The notes under the pieces were generated by a model that made no database searches, was not told the origin of the DNA, and worked only from the letters and a program-made list of their open reading frames with translations. A program made the translations under genes and the position numbers. This document shows positions 11,901 to 23,916 of a DNA stretch of 64,000 nt, piece by piece; position 1 is the first letter of the stretch, and the number at the start of each line of letters is the position of its first letter. This DNA comes from Branchiostoma floridae (lineage: Eukaryota; Chordata; Leptocardii; Amphioxiformes; Branchiostomatidae): the NCBI RefSeq assembly GCF_000003815.2, contig NC_049983.1, forward strand, positions 17,819,515-17,883,514. Direction: 5' to 3'.

Positions 11901-13427
11901 GGGAGTCAGCCGGCCGAGAAGGTCCATTTTTCAAACCAGGCTTCGTGGTTTGATGGTCTAATTGTCGAAATTGGACAAATAAAGTCATCGTACGCTAGGG
12001 GAGTCAGCCGGCCGAGAAGGTCCATTTTTCAAACCAGGCTTCGTGGTTTGATGGTCTAATTGTCGAAATTGGACAAATAAAGTCACCGTACGCTAGGGGA
12101 GTCAGCCGGCCGAGAAGGTCCATTTTTCAAACCACACATTAGTCGACTACAAAGACGATGTCGACTGCGCACAGGCGTNNNNNNNNNNNNNNNNNNNNNN
12201 NNNNNNNNNNNNNNNNNNNNNNNNNNNNNNNNNNNNNNNNNNNNNNNNNNNNNNNNNNNNNNNNNNNNNNNNNNNNNNGCCCTACTAGGCCGGCGGACTC
12301 CCCTAGCGTAGTATTTACTCTATTTGACCAATTTCTACAATTAGACCACCAAACCACGAAGCCTGGTAGAGGCTATATTAAAGTTGGGGGGGGGGGGGGT
12401 GCTGTAGGTCGATTCGCGAGAATACGGCAAGAAGGAAAATACGCCGCGAAAGGAAAAATGCCGGGAAAGGAATACTCGTACATGTAACGTTATCTGCCAG
12501 GAAGCTTGTACTCGCTCCCGGCAGGAGTCATTTTTACTTTCGCGGCATATTTTACTTCCCGGCGTATTCTCAGTTAAAAATTGCGACTCGAGCGCAACTT
12601 TGATACGCCAATGCCCCCAGAGAGGCAGGTAAAGGAGGCTAGGTAATCAGGCTCATTTTTACACGAACTGGAAACCTTCACAATCCAATCTCAAACATTG
12701 ATTCCTTTACTACGCAGCACACGTTATAACGTTACCTGGCTGCCTCTCAAATCTTTCTGTCAGCCTTGAACAATTGTATCCGTATTACTTTTATCAATAA
12801 TTAACGCTAAGTCAATTACTCGCGTCATAAATAAGGTTTATTTTTTAAACCCGGGCCGCGTCGAGCATAAATACTGCGCCCTGCTACTTTGTTGGTGTAA
12901 TGGTAACCTCCACGATTGTTGAAATGGCACCCACGGTTCCCATGGTAAACAACCATCCGTTGACTGGTCTTTGCACTCACGTGACCATGACGTATTGTCA
13001 TCCATGATGGGTGGTTAAATCCGGAAGTCGCAAGGTGTGTTGTGTAAAGACGAAATGAACACATTACAGGACTGACTCTTGCAGGTTGTAGTAACCAGCA
13101 TGGCACCATGAAGCGGTGTGAAGTACAAATATCTCAAGTCATGGATGTTATGTCATGCGATGCGCGAACGGTCTCCATGACTTCCCCGAACCGAAATTAC
13201 CGGACATTTACGGAGTTTACCGAAGAAAACCGAAATGGACCGAACCGGGTTCGTCGATCCGTAGTCCCGCAAACAATCTCTCAAGGCAACCAGTAGGTCA
13301 TCATAATATAGATTCGTATACGCACCTGTACAGAATACAGCAGCAAGTATCCAAGCGCCGCTGCCGAGACCACGACTAGGAAGAAGCATCTTACACTCCC
13401 AGTCGATACCTTCTGTGTTTTCGCCAT
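8983..13427 (-). CDS. NXPE family member (neurexophilin and PC-esterase domain protein)
   Basis: Three coding exons on the - strand: 13427-13326, 11393-10570 and 9820-8983, giving 587 residues; phases match at both introns (0 and 2). Exon 1 encodes a short basic cytoplasmic tail and one hydrophobic segment (about residues 14-31), a type II signal anchor typical of Golgi enzymes. Exon 2 holds a Ser/Thr/Asn-rich stem, then a neurexophilin-like domain (about 120-300) with CNIDPVVFNGTRPVCDYSD and RWYC..NISC. Exon 3 is the PC-esterase (GDSL-like) part: HFFGDSTIRQW (Ser394) and HKDAIHP near the end (Asp564, His567), the expected catalytic residues. Length matches the family (about 550 residues). 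Vertebrate NXPE1 has been reported as a sialic-acid O-acetyltransferase; the substrate here is unknown. Intron 1 carries many foldback repeats and an assembly gap. Confidence 0.88.
11447..11592. repeat. Dispersed repeat, copy 1 (CAACCATCC..GGATGGTTAAA)
   Basis: Shares CAACCATCC, GACTGGTCTTT, CACTGACGTGAC, GGATGGTTAAAC and GGACTGACTCT in order with 12939-13085. The ends form a short inverted repeat (CAACCATCC / GGATGGTT). Lies just upstream of NXPE exon 2, in intron 1. Confidence 0.6.
11828..12374. repeat. Foldback element with three 98-bp tandem units and an inverted fourth copy across a gap
   Basis: Three direct units of 98 bp begin at 11840, 11938 and 12036 (each starts AGGCTTCGTGGTTTGATGG and is over 95% alike). 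After the N gap, 12279-12373 is the reverse complement of the same unit. The outer ends are inverted: left AGCCTCTACCAGGCTTCG, right CGAAGCCTGGTAGAGGCT. The whole is a foldback (inverted-repeat) element, and the gap lies in its loop, as expected for a structure that is hard to assemble. Confidence 0.8.
12179..12278. other. Assembly gap (100 N)
   Basis: 100 N placeholder inside the foldback element in NXPE intron 1. Sequence and true length between the arms are unknown. Confidence 0.95.
12417..12577. mobile_element. Hairpin MITE-like element with about 65-bp arms
   Basis: Left arm (12417-12483: GAGAATACGGCAAG.., TACGCCGCGAAAGG, ATGCCGGGAA) and right arm (12504-12577: CTTTCGCGGCATATTTTAC, CCCGGCGTATTCTC) are imperfect reverse complements with a short AT-rich loop. 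CpG-rich compared with its surroundings. No open frame. Confidence 0.65.
12939..13085. repeat. Dispersed repeat, copy 2 (CAACCATCC..GGTGGTTAAA)
   Basis: Same order of motifs as 11447-11592: CAACCATCC, TGACTGGTCTTT, CACTCACGTGACC, GGTGGTTAAAT, GGACTGACTCT. A weaker relative may lie at about 9880-9930 (GGTTGGTTAAACC). Confidence 0.6.
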
Positions 13428-13734
13428 TCTAAAGAGGAAGGCGTAAAGGAAACACAGTTTGACAGTGGCGTGCCGTAGTCCAGAAGTGTATCTGGTTGAT
13501 CTAGTGCTGACAGAGGTTGTTGTCTTTCGACAGAAGGTGCGTTAATTAAAGGCGAACAGGTGCCCGGTCGGTTATTGGCTCATAAACAACATGCGGTTGC
13601 AAAATCGATCAGAACACTCAATATCAACTCTAGATCTTATAATCAATTCCACCGTATGCCATTATACAATACAAATGGAAACAATACATGAATTTAAAGA
13701 GATGCAACAATGCAATATCAGTATTACCGAGGTA

Positions 13735-14212
13735 TACGAGGGATGATCAATAAGTTCTCGACCTCACCCAGAAAAAAAGATGCAGAATTCAAATTTCGAA
13801 GCATAGATGCCAAGTATAAAGTCTTTTCTGAATGTCTTCCAAAATTCAAATCAGTTTCATCATTTCTTTGCAGGCTAGAGAAGACAATTGAGCAGTGCCC
13901 TGGGTTGTCCGGGTCAACTTGCTCTGCTGAGAGTCAGATACGTTTACCCACTTCTTTCTGTTTAAAATGTGGAAGGGTATCATTATCAAACATTTGACAA
14001 TGTCTCGACCCATACATGTCTGAACACATGTACAGTTTACCCTTGTTTTTCTTACCAATTACCTACTGATTTTCAAAAAGACGTCAACTGGAAAGTAATG
14101 ACTTCAACGATTAGAAATTTAGAGAATATTGATAAAAGGTTTCATACTACTAATATGATGTTGTACTTATTATTTCCTGGTGAGGCCGAGAACTTATTGA
14201 TCACCCCTCGTA
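13735..14212. mobile_element. Tc1/mariner-type MITE
   Basis: Terminal inverted repeats of about 40 bp: left begins TACGAGGGATGATCAATAAG, right ends CTTATTGATCACCCCTCGTA; about 37 of 40 positions match. Flanked by TA on both sides (13733-13734 and 14213-14214), the target duplication of the IS630/Tc1/mariner superfamily, whose ends often read TACGAGGG..CAATAAGT. At 478 bp with no transposase frame it is non-autonomous. Short open frames inside it are not genes. Confidence 0.85.
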
Positions 14213-14729
14213 TACAGGTCAGATAATTTAGTCCTTTCCACGGCTTTGGACACGAGCAGTAGAACTGATCCAAACAATGTTACACCTTCAGGTAATTTAA
14301 AATTTAACTATTGTAATTGTGTCATACTTGTGACAAACACGAAGACTTTGAAAACGATCAATGTCTTTCTGATAATACTAATTTTTTACCTAGCTCTTTT
14401 AACCAATTTTCTGAGTGAGTTTAATGGCTTTGCCTACTTTGTATAAAACAGCGCCCATAATATTGTAACTAAATAAGGAGTTGTTGAGAACTATTCAAGC
14501 AGAGGTTAGGCTTTTGGAGAGTAGACACAAAGAAAGAGAGTACAAAGAAATTTTGATAGAGAGCCCGACAAGAGCGCCCAACATAAACTTTTGTGTGTAG
14601 AGTAGGGAAGAAGTAGTTAGATATTTCCACAACGTGGAGCACTATATTTAATGTTACCAGTGTGCTGACCATTCGTAATACTTCATAGAGGCTGGCCAAA
14701 TATGGCGCTCGAGGCAAGCAGGTGCCCAG

Positions 14730-15480
14730 TCACGTAATGGCTTATATTCACTATTATACCCCATTTCCACTGCGACCTTTGTGTGTTTTGTTGTCTTCTC
14801 GGTCACACTTTTACGTTTTGTAAGATATGTCCAGTGTGAAAGCGAAAGCTACACATATCCTATTTAGGTGGCAATGAGAGCGCAGCGCGTCACCGTCTAG
14901 TGGAAAGGGGCCATTACTGAGGTATAGGTACTTTAGATAATTAGTTGTTCAAGACAATCTTGAGAAGACCTCTGTAACAATGTTTAATATTTGGCGTGGT
15001 GGTATTATGGGCCCCAGAATTATGGGAGTTGACGTTATAAATTACATCCCGTTTAACCAAGTACACATTATGTCCTTGTTCTAACGCAGTAAAATGAAAG
15101 CTGTCCTTGAGTTTACCACTTCGTGATGACGTGGCATAGCCATTATGGCAGTATGTGTGTGTCGCGCGCAGTTTTTGAAACTGAACGACCCACTATCAAA
15201 GCTATTTCCAAAAATGCTTGATTCGCCGTATTGGCTGCGAAATATGCTTCCTCCAGTACAGTAAAGGTGACTAGTCTAGAACAGGTTTAGCTTACAAGTA
15301 TAGGCATACAGTACGACTACATGTCTACTACTGTAGTACAAACTTTCAACTTGCCACTTGTGGGAATCTAAGTGTAAACACTAGCAAGCTAAACAATTTG
15401 TAATGCACTGCGGAAAGTAGCAAACGTTGAAGGTCTTGACCCAAAAAAACGAATACTCCAATCCAAATCTTGTTAGGCTT
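14730..15480. other. Intergenic, no gene seen
   Basis: No convincing coding frame, splice chain or repeat structure could be recognised. Confidence 0.3.
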
Positions 15481-15506
15481 TGATTGCTCTCACCTATCAT
15501 GGATCA

Positions 15507-15590
15507 TAGCTAATCTCCCAGCAGATCCTACGCCAACTCTACGATACTATATCTTATGCCTTACCGTAGGATCCGCTAGGAGATTAGCTA
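15507..15590. repeat. Strong 26-bp-arm hairpin
   Basis: Arms 15507-15532 (TAGCTAATCTCCCAGCAGAT..) and 15565-15590 (..GGATCCGCTAGGAGATTAGC) pair at 24 of 26 positions around a 32-base loop. Probably the inner part of a MITE. Confidence 0.7.
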
Positions 15591-15654
15591 ACACTAGTTT
15601 TTTGCAAGTCACATTCCCGCAGAGTACCTTTCCTAAAACACGACGTGGTTCACT

Positions 15655-15960
15655 CTCAGTCTGTCGGGTGTGTCCCTGGGGTGCCAGGGTGGGCTGTAGC
15701 TCGCTCTGTCGACACGTTTCCGGGCTAAATCAAACTTAACAGTCACTTCTTTTATGTGCACTAAGCAAATACTAAGCCTTCAACTCCATCACCCAGTTCG
15801 AATGCCGGTGAACCAGTTGCTATTGTTTATTACTGCTCCTTTGGAATAAAGGCCGTCCGACTGGTCAACTTGTGGCAGGGACGTGGATATACTGATGAAT
15901 CGAACATAGTGGCCATGGGCAGGGAACTCAACTTTGTTGATTCTGCAACTCAGTATAGTA
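15655..15960. mobile_element. Decayed retroelement fragment, paired with 16215-16345 and 16735-16925
   Basis: 15655-15795 shares GGTGTGTCCCTGGG, GTAGCTCGCTCTGTC and TTTCCGGGCTAAA with 16215-16345. 15805-15960 carries GGTGAACCAGTTGCT, CTGCTCCTTTGG and GGCCGTCC, which also occur in order in the LINE tail at 16735-16810. This is a second, more decayed copy of the same kind of LINE 3' end. Confidence 0.45.
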
Positions 15961-16499
15961 GTAGCAGTAATAGTATGCGTTTTACTGGGTCAATCAGACA
16001 TTTACTGGTCAGGAAAGTGAGTTAGTATATGAATAACAGACGACACTGCCCATGCACTCAGAGTAGTAGCTAGGCACTGTGACAAACTAAAAATCACACC
16101 AAACTGCAGAGGAAAAAAGTATATGCTTTACCCTTCGGTTCTCTAATCCGTTGAAAATCATCACTTTTGGCTACGACGCAGAACATTTTCCAAATACGAC
16201 GTAACGTTAGTTGAACTATGTCAGGTGTGTCCCTGGGTGCGCGGTAGCTCGCTCTGTCACCATTTCCGGGCTAAACTTAATTAACGTTGGCTCCTTTGTT
16301 CCTTTGCACAAAGTTCAAAGTTCAACTCCAATGCTCAGTTTATAATGCGCACAACCATATAACGTTACTACCTTGAGAGCCGTGATTGGTCAGAGCAATC
16401 ATGCATCTCGTGACATTTAGATTGGTGTATGCAAGTGTCATACATAAATCACACATCATAAAAGAAACAAACAACCAAGGACGTTGATGTAACGTCCTT

Positions 16500-16925
16500 G
16501 AAACAACTAATAAAAGTATTCCAATCTTGTGCTGTTTTACATTTTGCTTTACGGCTGTGAGTCGTGGACCATGAATATCTCACAGCCCAGGACGGTTCCT
16601 TCACCAGCCGGGTACGCATTGTATACAACGATCCTAGGTGGGAACACACCCAACAAAGCTTTGAGCTCTATGGGAATCTTCCACCTATCTCTGCTGAAGT
16701 GAAGCGACGAAGCCATGCTGGCCATGTTATTCGTCATGGTGAACCAGTCGCTAAACTGCTCCTTTGGTCCTCAGTCCTTGAATCAAAAAGGAGAAGAGGC
16801 CGTCCATAACGTCTGGTCCATAATTTACACAAAAGAAATACTCTCTCGAATCAGCGACTGGGCCAAGTGGCATGGACCTTACTGATTCTTACTGTGTAAT
16901 GATGAACAATAAAACATAGTGGAAA
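16500..16925 (+). pseudogene. Non-LTR retrotransposon reverse transcriptase, 3' end, frameshifted
   Basis: About 16535-16570 translates to LLYGCESWTM, a typical end-of-RT motif of animal non-LTR elements. After a frame change, 16564-16806 gives TSRVRIVYNDPRW, LYGNLPPISAEVKRRSHAGHVIRHGEP and LLLWSSVLESKRRRGRP, the conserved C-terminal region seen in many marine-invertebrate LINE polyproteins. Only the last part of the element is present, with a frameshift and a stop, and an AATAAA at 16909-16914. It is a 5'-truncated dead copy. The clade (RTE, L2 or other) was not determined. Confidence 0.7.
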
Positions 16926-17014
16926 CTGAACTGAACAAAATTTTTCGACTTTCGCCACAAGGAATTGCACCAATTGAAGCATGGTCAAAAGCAACATGAC
17001 AAGGTATGGCGTCC

Positions 17015-17165
17015 AAGGTGGCGCATCGTGTGGCATCGTGTGGCGCAGTCCGCAAGTTGTTTGGCCCAAACTAATAGGCCCAAACCCCAAAGGTCCCGGG
17101 TTCAAAACCGCTGATGTGCCAATGATGTGCCAATTTAACCTTGAGTAAAGTGCCTGCTGATTGAT
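17015..17165 (+). mobile_element. tRNA-derived SINE-like element
   Basis: An RNA polymerase III A-box-like sequence TGGCGCAGTCCG (17041-17052) is followed by a B-box-like GGTTCAAAACC (17099-17109) within an otherwise degenerate tRNA-like region (GGTCCCGGGTTCAAAACC). It has no acceptor-stem pairing or anticodon arm good enough for a real tRNA. A short duplicated tail (GATGTGCCAAT twice) follows. Confidence 0.5.
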
Positions 17166-17749
17166 ACAAATTTGTCGTCGTAAATATGAAATCCATAGAG
17201 AAACAGCCTTGTTATATTATTGTGTTGGATTAAAGTTCCATTGGGAATAGAATCCCAAAGGACTTGCTATCAGTTACACTGTCTTTGAAATGTTATTTTC
17301 TCACGACACAACAGAAAGTGGCAGACCAATGCACGTGTAGCAATGGCCGGGGAAGCATAGTAAACAATGCACTAAATAGTTTCCAGAAGCGCAAAAGCCC
17401 TCTTGCTTATTCATGGTTGAGTTTTGAATATGCTGGAATTTGTCCGATTAAAGTTCAGTGCCGTTAACGTTAACGTTAGTCTTCCCGTCTGTTTGGTGTC
17501 ATGTCAATTTTTCCACAAATGTGACAAACTAACTAACTGTTTGAACAAAAAAGTCTATAATCATATGCTAACAGTCAGTCATACAAACGTTTTAATGCAT
17601 GGAATGCATGGATTTATTATGTATGGTTGCATTCTTGCTCGGAATCGGCGAGTCCTGTTCGGCCTATGTCGGTACACTTCGTACATGTCCGGTAACTTCC
17701 GGAGAACTACGGAGAAGACCGATCGCAAGCGGTTCTGGGATAGAACAGA

Positions 17750-17940
17750 TATGACGTAAGCAAGCCAGTTTTACAACAGAGCACGACTCGTTCGTCCTCA
17801 GGGAAGGACAACGGAGAAAAAACCCCTAATTTTTGGCACATCCACGCCCCAACTTGTCACTGTGTGATCTTGACGCATTTTCGAAGACATAGAGTGTGAA
17901 ATTACTGACCAAAAACCTTTGTAGTATTCAAGGTAAGTCT
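17750..17940 (+). promoter_or_regulatory. Possible promoter / noncoding first exon (weak)
   Basis: A CRE-like TGACGTAAGC at 17752-17761 lies next to a CpG-rich stretch (17640-17710). About 180 bp downstream, TTCAAG|GTAAGTCT at 17929-17940 is a strong splice-donor match. This could be the start of a noncoding transcript or a remote 5' UTR exon of ALAS; nothing in the sequence decides this. Confidence 0.2.
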
Positions 17941-20900
17941 GACTTTAGCGATTTTCTTGGCTTTTTCCGGCGACTTGCTGTCAAGACGACCTGCCGGCTG
18001 CCCAGGGTCGTCTGTTTATTATGGTTGTACAGTTTTGGTGAACATTACAGTAACAAATAGAGTATTTCTGGGAAGTGTGTGACACCGATCAGGTTGACAA
18101 ATATCTTAGATAGCAATGTATCCATTTTAGAGGGAAATATTGTAGAAAATATGTTGATTTGTGCAACAGTTGAACCTCCGTCACGTCCCTGGAACGAGGT
18201 GACCTCTCGGTCACTTCCAGAAACCGGGTGTCACTTTCGCCTTGAACTTTTGTGGAGATGTTTCTAGATGTGTTCCAGCTGTTGTGTATCGTTTTTTATG
18301 TGTCAAGAAAGAGAAGAAAACAACGATTTATTTATTTGCAGGTGGCTTTTTCAGTGTTACGAAATGATATTACAATTTATGACGTATTCTAGATCTAGAT
18401 CTCACCTGGTTGAGGACACACCCACCAATGACGTGTATTTTAATACATAAACGATCTCGAATGGTGACATTTTTCACACACCCGTTTATTTGTTCTCTGT
18501 AAACCATGCTAGCCTAGCAATTACATCTCAACTCCTTGTTGATATTTTGGTTTTAAGAATGCTAGTTGCTGCTAGCTTTGCTGGCCCTTTCTTTTGCTTG
18601 ACTTCCTTGTTGCAAAGTGCCTACTCATGATTGGGCTGGTGCCAGGCACTGCTGAGCAGTATGCAGGAAGTGTAGCTAATGCTTCTAAGAAACCAACAAT
18701 GAGGGTATTTGTGTTTCTTTGGAACTGTGATTCCCGAACACTGGTCTGAATAATGTAATTTCTAGACGTCATTTGAATCTCCAAGGAGATGTCGGCAGGC
18801 AAAATTTGTAAAGTTATTCCTAACTGAAGAGTCTTCTGTAACAAAAAATGGGGATTTTGAGATTTTGCCTTCTGACATCAGCTTGGACTTGAGGAGATAC
18901 ATCGAGAGGTAGTTGGATGTGGTAGGATATAAAAACCCATCAAGAATATAGAATAATGACTAGTACTAGTAGTAGTCAGGATTTTTACTGGTTCACTTGC
19001 CTCCACGCTCGTACCCAGCGCCGTGAAGAAGCCATAGGTTTGAGATCGTGGGCTTATTCACAATCCACCTCAAGCTGAATTGAATAAACTCTATGGAATT
19101 CACAGCTGTCGTTTTGTTTTGTTTTGTGTTTGTCTCAAAGCCTTAGAAAATCGTAAGTTGTGAGCGCACGCCACTACGTGCGTTTCTACAGCCTGAGTAT
19201 TTTTACAGTTACCGGGTCCAAAACTGGTCGCAAGTTTACTATTTAGGGCACCACAATAGTGGCACGTTATAACAAAGGGAGTTTTAGAATGTACCTGATT
19301 TGGTGGCGCTGTAAGGGCGTTAAGATTATCCCTCTACATTGCCGAGAGGGAGTTATGTCACGGAAGGGAGTTTTGCACGGCGGCGCGTTTGGCCTTCTCC
19401 GCCAGATCACGTTCCCGGGACACTTAGCTCCTCTCAGCATGATTCGCCCCAGGAATGCGTTCTCTGTCCCAGGACTGTCTTTGAGAAGAATCCCAGATGC
19501 CAGTGGCCACCATGCGGCCGTATAATGTATTGCAAAAAGACTCACACGCATATTCAGTGGAATAACACGATTTAATAGGACGCTGTGGAGGAGCGTGACT
19601 TGCCTCAGAGCCGGTAAAAACCCTGACCACTACTATCTCCACAACCCAACCTCCGCTTGGAGAATAACTAGTCCCCACTGTCAAAGCTTTTGTCGAGAAA
19701 GTTGAAAATGTTCCTATGTCAGATAATACAAAAACATGTTCACAAGAATGATTGACTCTACATACACCTGCTGACAAAATTAGCATATGAACATGAATAG
19801 TTTATTTAATTAGATTACTGGGTTGTCCAATCAGGGCTTTAACTAGTGATTTCACATAAGTGAGTGATGGCTAAGGGAATCTTTGGACTGTTCTGGTCTC
19901 ATACCTGAGTTAGACTGTACCATTGGATTATGTGTGTACATACTCTTTTACTAAAAAGTTTTAGAGTAATGCAGGGATGAGACCGTCTTGGGCAATTTGC
20001 TAAGGACAGCCAATGGGGTGATCGAGATGTGAAATCTCTGTGAGAACGAAGGGATGTGTGTACAAGACTATCATTGACACGTAAGGTGTCTCCTAGGCTC
20101 ATCTGAAGTTACAGGTAGCCTTGTTGACCAACTGATAAAGACTTACAACATGCCTCTGTGGTCACCGGTTTGGTAAGATATGTTCAATTTGTCTTCAACC
20201 TGGCATTTTTTTTAATGTGGACACATGGTGATGGTTGTTTATATATCCGGGGTATGTCACATTTAACATTTACATTTCATTTGCAGTCAAAACTTCAAAA
20301 GAATACCACTCAGGGTACTGATAAAATCTGGTCTATGTGGACAGGTAGTCAATGTAGAAAGGATTGTAAATGCTTGTGCCAATGGAAAAATGGTAACATT
20401 GGCTAGGTCGTCCCTATGTAGAGGTTGTCACCTGTACTGGTGTGACTGTTGCCTCTGGGCATTGGTTACTTGATGTTCAACTTCAAGCCAACCAGCTGTT
20501 CAAATGACTGCTTTTCCCCAGCTCCCCACTGGACAGGTTTAACTGTGTTTTGTGATTTCTTTCTGAGAAATCCAGTCCGTCTGACGAAATGTTTATTCTC
20601 AATCTGCATAATATACTGTATCACAGTCTATTAAAGGAATGCTTGTCCATCTGTTCAGTTAATAAGTGTGTGAAATCAGGTGTGTTTTGATGATAAGGAT
20701 GTTTGCATAGAAGGGGGACCTTTGAGATCTGTGGGAACATCTTGCGAAATACCCACTGGGGCACTTGCGCAGTGCAGCCACATTTTGCTTGGCGCAACTT
20801 ACTTTTAAACTCTGTTTGTGCACTGTGCAGATTTTGGGCCTCAGATCTCAATTTTGCGGTAAATTGACTTGGGCAAAGAAGAAATAATGAGCAGAGGCAG

Positions 20901-23900
20901 GTGACACACTTGATGTAGAGTTGAAACAAATGCTCTCCTTACAAAGAACCATCGCATCGCTACTAGGCCCTACATTATCTCCTGCCCTGGCTCTAGAGGT
21001 TGATAGGCTATTTATAGCTTTTTACACAACAGGTTCTCATTACATCACCTGCTTGGACCTGAGCAGCAGTGCCTCCTAGAAAGGTTGGGATGAATTGCAG
21101 GCCTTTATCACAGTATCTGTGTTAGTCTGCTGTGTTGTTAGTTAGGGAAAACTACACAGCCCTGATAAGGTGTGTTTGAAAGTGAATCACATATCTTTTC
21201 ATTGACTTGTGAGAGTAATTTATTTCCAGCAACATTTAACTGAATTTGGTCTCCTTGTATCAGTCTTTCTGTGTTGGTCCTCCAACTCTCTAGAACAACA
21301 TTGAAATGTTTGACGTATCTGTATCTATATAGACGGTATAACTGTCCTTTGGCATAACACACCATCTTCACACTCATGCAGCACGTGGTTTACATTCTTC
21401 TGATTAGAGACCTTGGCCTTGATAGAGAACTCAGTGGCGCACACATATGGAATTTCTCTGAGCAAATAGACCTTGGGCTCAGTAAAGGTAGCAAGATACA
21501 TTATGATAACTGGCACTGTGGCACAACCATTGACAAACATCCTTTACAAATTTACCATAAAGAGCCTGTCAGTACCATATGATAACACTTACATATCAGT
21601 GACGTGGGCCTCTGACGTCCAGCTAGGACCATTATCCAACATGTCATTATATGACCAGTAGAATAGCCAGCCTATGTACAAGGGCTTCTTTTCAGAATAA
21701 TGGCCCTACCATGTCTAAGGTAAGATGTCATTTTCTTAAAGATAAATGCCTGATGTTCACTCGTAACTTAGGGAACCAGTCAAATTGTAGTTTGTAATTG
21801 GCTCTTTGATTGGAGCAGTTTCCTTTAAGATTCAAGTTCTGCTCCATTCAGATTCAGAATATGTTGTATTTTATGCAGCTTGGGTTTTTGTAGCACAGCT
21901 AACACAAGTAAAATGGTTTTTCAAAGTACTGTTGGAATTGGACATTTTACATTTGTAATGTTGCATAATGTACATGTGTATTCCACAACGAATCAAGCTT
22001 GTTGAATCAGTCCAGATTTACGAAAAAAAGAATCTGAAAAGAAGTCAAATATCTATGTTTTGTTGTTTTTAATCACATCAATAATGCTGCTATTGTTTCA
22101 CTTCTTTCTTATTATAAATCTGCTGTAAATATCATTTGTCAAGTATGTTTTGAAGCACCAAGAACATGGATTTTGTCATGGATGTTGGTGATAAACTGTT
22201 GAAATCCACTGTTCGGATGATTATATTTTATGATGCTACTATTTAGATTTTGCATGATATTTTGCTTCAGCTTTGTAGGTTATATAATGTATTATTATCC
22301 TACGTGTTTATTGATGTATCATATGTTGTTGCAATCCCATAATTTAAAAAAAAAATCATGTTGACTGCAGGTTAGACTGCAGGCCCCTTTGGTGGTGGCA
22401 AAAACTGATTCTTGACAGAAAGGTTGTAACACAGAACCGGGCCACTAACATGAGACCTCAGCCTGATGATCTCAATGATATCTACACATTTGTATAGTGC
22501 AGGGTTTAGCAGGGTCCAACTCAGGGAGCCTGCTGTAGAATTTGCTTGGGGACATGTTGGCCCTTGAGCCAAGGAATTGTGCTGTATGGGCCCTGGAAAT
22601 AGTCTGGCATCCAGGCTAAGAATCCACAGATTTATGCTACCACAACTAAATGCACAGCACCAAGCCTGGATTTTCAGGCTGCAAATTTGCAAGTTGTTAA
22701 ATCCAATTGTGTACCTGACACCTGCAATCCTCAATTGTAGATTTCAGGTTTCAGAGGTTGCATTATGATTTTTTGTTTGTCTTGAAAAAATAGTAGGCAA
22801 CATGACACTGAGTAAGAAAAGGATTGAAATCCAAGATCGTTATGGCTCCTTTCATCTTGGTGAACTACTGACATGGCCCTGGGGTGTCTGCCTGAGGTAT
22901 TTGTAACTCCCATATGTAGATGTGCTGCTGGTCACGTAGACTTCTAGTCTTTGCCTGCTGTTTTGCTGTCCTGAATTGGAATGAGCACAGCAAAGTAAAT
23001 GCCTGATCATTTTTCCACTCCAAAGGAAGGCTTCTGAGGTTTGTACCAAAGCGTTCTAATCTTCTTATGCATCATAAGGCATTCAAAAGTCTTGATTTGA
23101 ATGGAAAGTTGCTTAGTAATGCCATTAGTGTATTCAAGTGTTCAAGGTGTTTTCTCTGGGCCTTACAAATTTGGCCTAAGTACATGCCATGGAGTTACAA
23201 GGACCTTTCTGAATGTTACCCTGGAGTAACAGAGAACTATCCAGTTACGTATGTTTTTTTTGTACTAAAATTATTAGATCACATTGTCTTTCGATGATAT
23301 ACTTCTGTGATCTTGTATTATCTAAAATTCTAAATCAGTCTCATTGATTCTGATAAAAAAATTCAGTGAGAATGATTATTGGGGCTCCAGGGGTTATCAT
23401 CCGTATAATCAAGTATTAATGTGGATCATCAGCTGCAAAAACAGCAGAACAAGAAGTAGTGCCTCCACTCTTGAGGGCTATGGTGCGAGACATATTTGTT
23501 TAGTAACAGAGTCTCTATGTGCTGCCCTATGCTTGAGGGCGCCTTCAAGACGCTTACTTGAAACTCCTTCTAAAAGTGGCAAGACGTTCTCACATTTCAG
23601 TGGCCAAGGGTGCGTCTTAGTAGAAAGGCAGCATAGCTCATGAGGATTTTTGTGGTGGACTGAATCTCGGTTCTATATGATGTAAGTCTTGTCTTTTCTA
23701 CATGCCCCTGTCTGTAACTTTCATAATCTAGAATCTTATGTTACTTACATTGTAGGTTGTTTCCTACCGGTGTGTCTCAAGAAATCATTTACACCTGCTT
23801 GAAACTGCTTGTTTATGAGTTTCTAAAATTTTGGATAGAAACTTAGGTAATCGGTATATATTTTGCGAAAAGTAACAGTAAAACACTTATTTCTTAAGTT
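17941..23900. other. Intergenic, no gene seen
   Basis: Only short open frames with no family resemblance or splice chain. Small items: (TTTTG)n near 19106-19130, an AATAAA at 19083-19088, a duplicated AGGGAGTTTT at 19278 and 19365. The GC-richer block 19310-19520 has overlapping frames on both strands but no recognisable protein. Confidence 0.35.
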
Positions 23901-23916
23901 GTCAGTCATTTTATGC

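Noticed and set aside
12825-13109. 94-codon open frame on the - strand in NXPE intron 1
   Set aside because: It overlaps the dispersed CAACCATCC repeat and has no domain features; exon 1 and exon 2 of NXPE join in phase without it.
13710-14226. Open frames of 85-95 codons near 13.7-14.2 kb
   Set aside because: They lie inside the mariner-type MITE and read through its inverted ends; not a transposase.
17041-17109. A tRNA gene
   Set aside because: A-box and B-box-like motifs are present, but acceptor and anticodon stems do not pair; better explained as a SINE.
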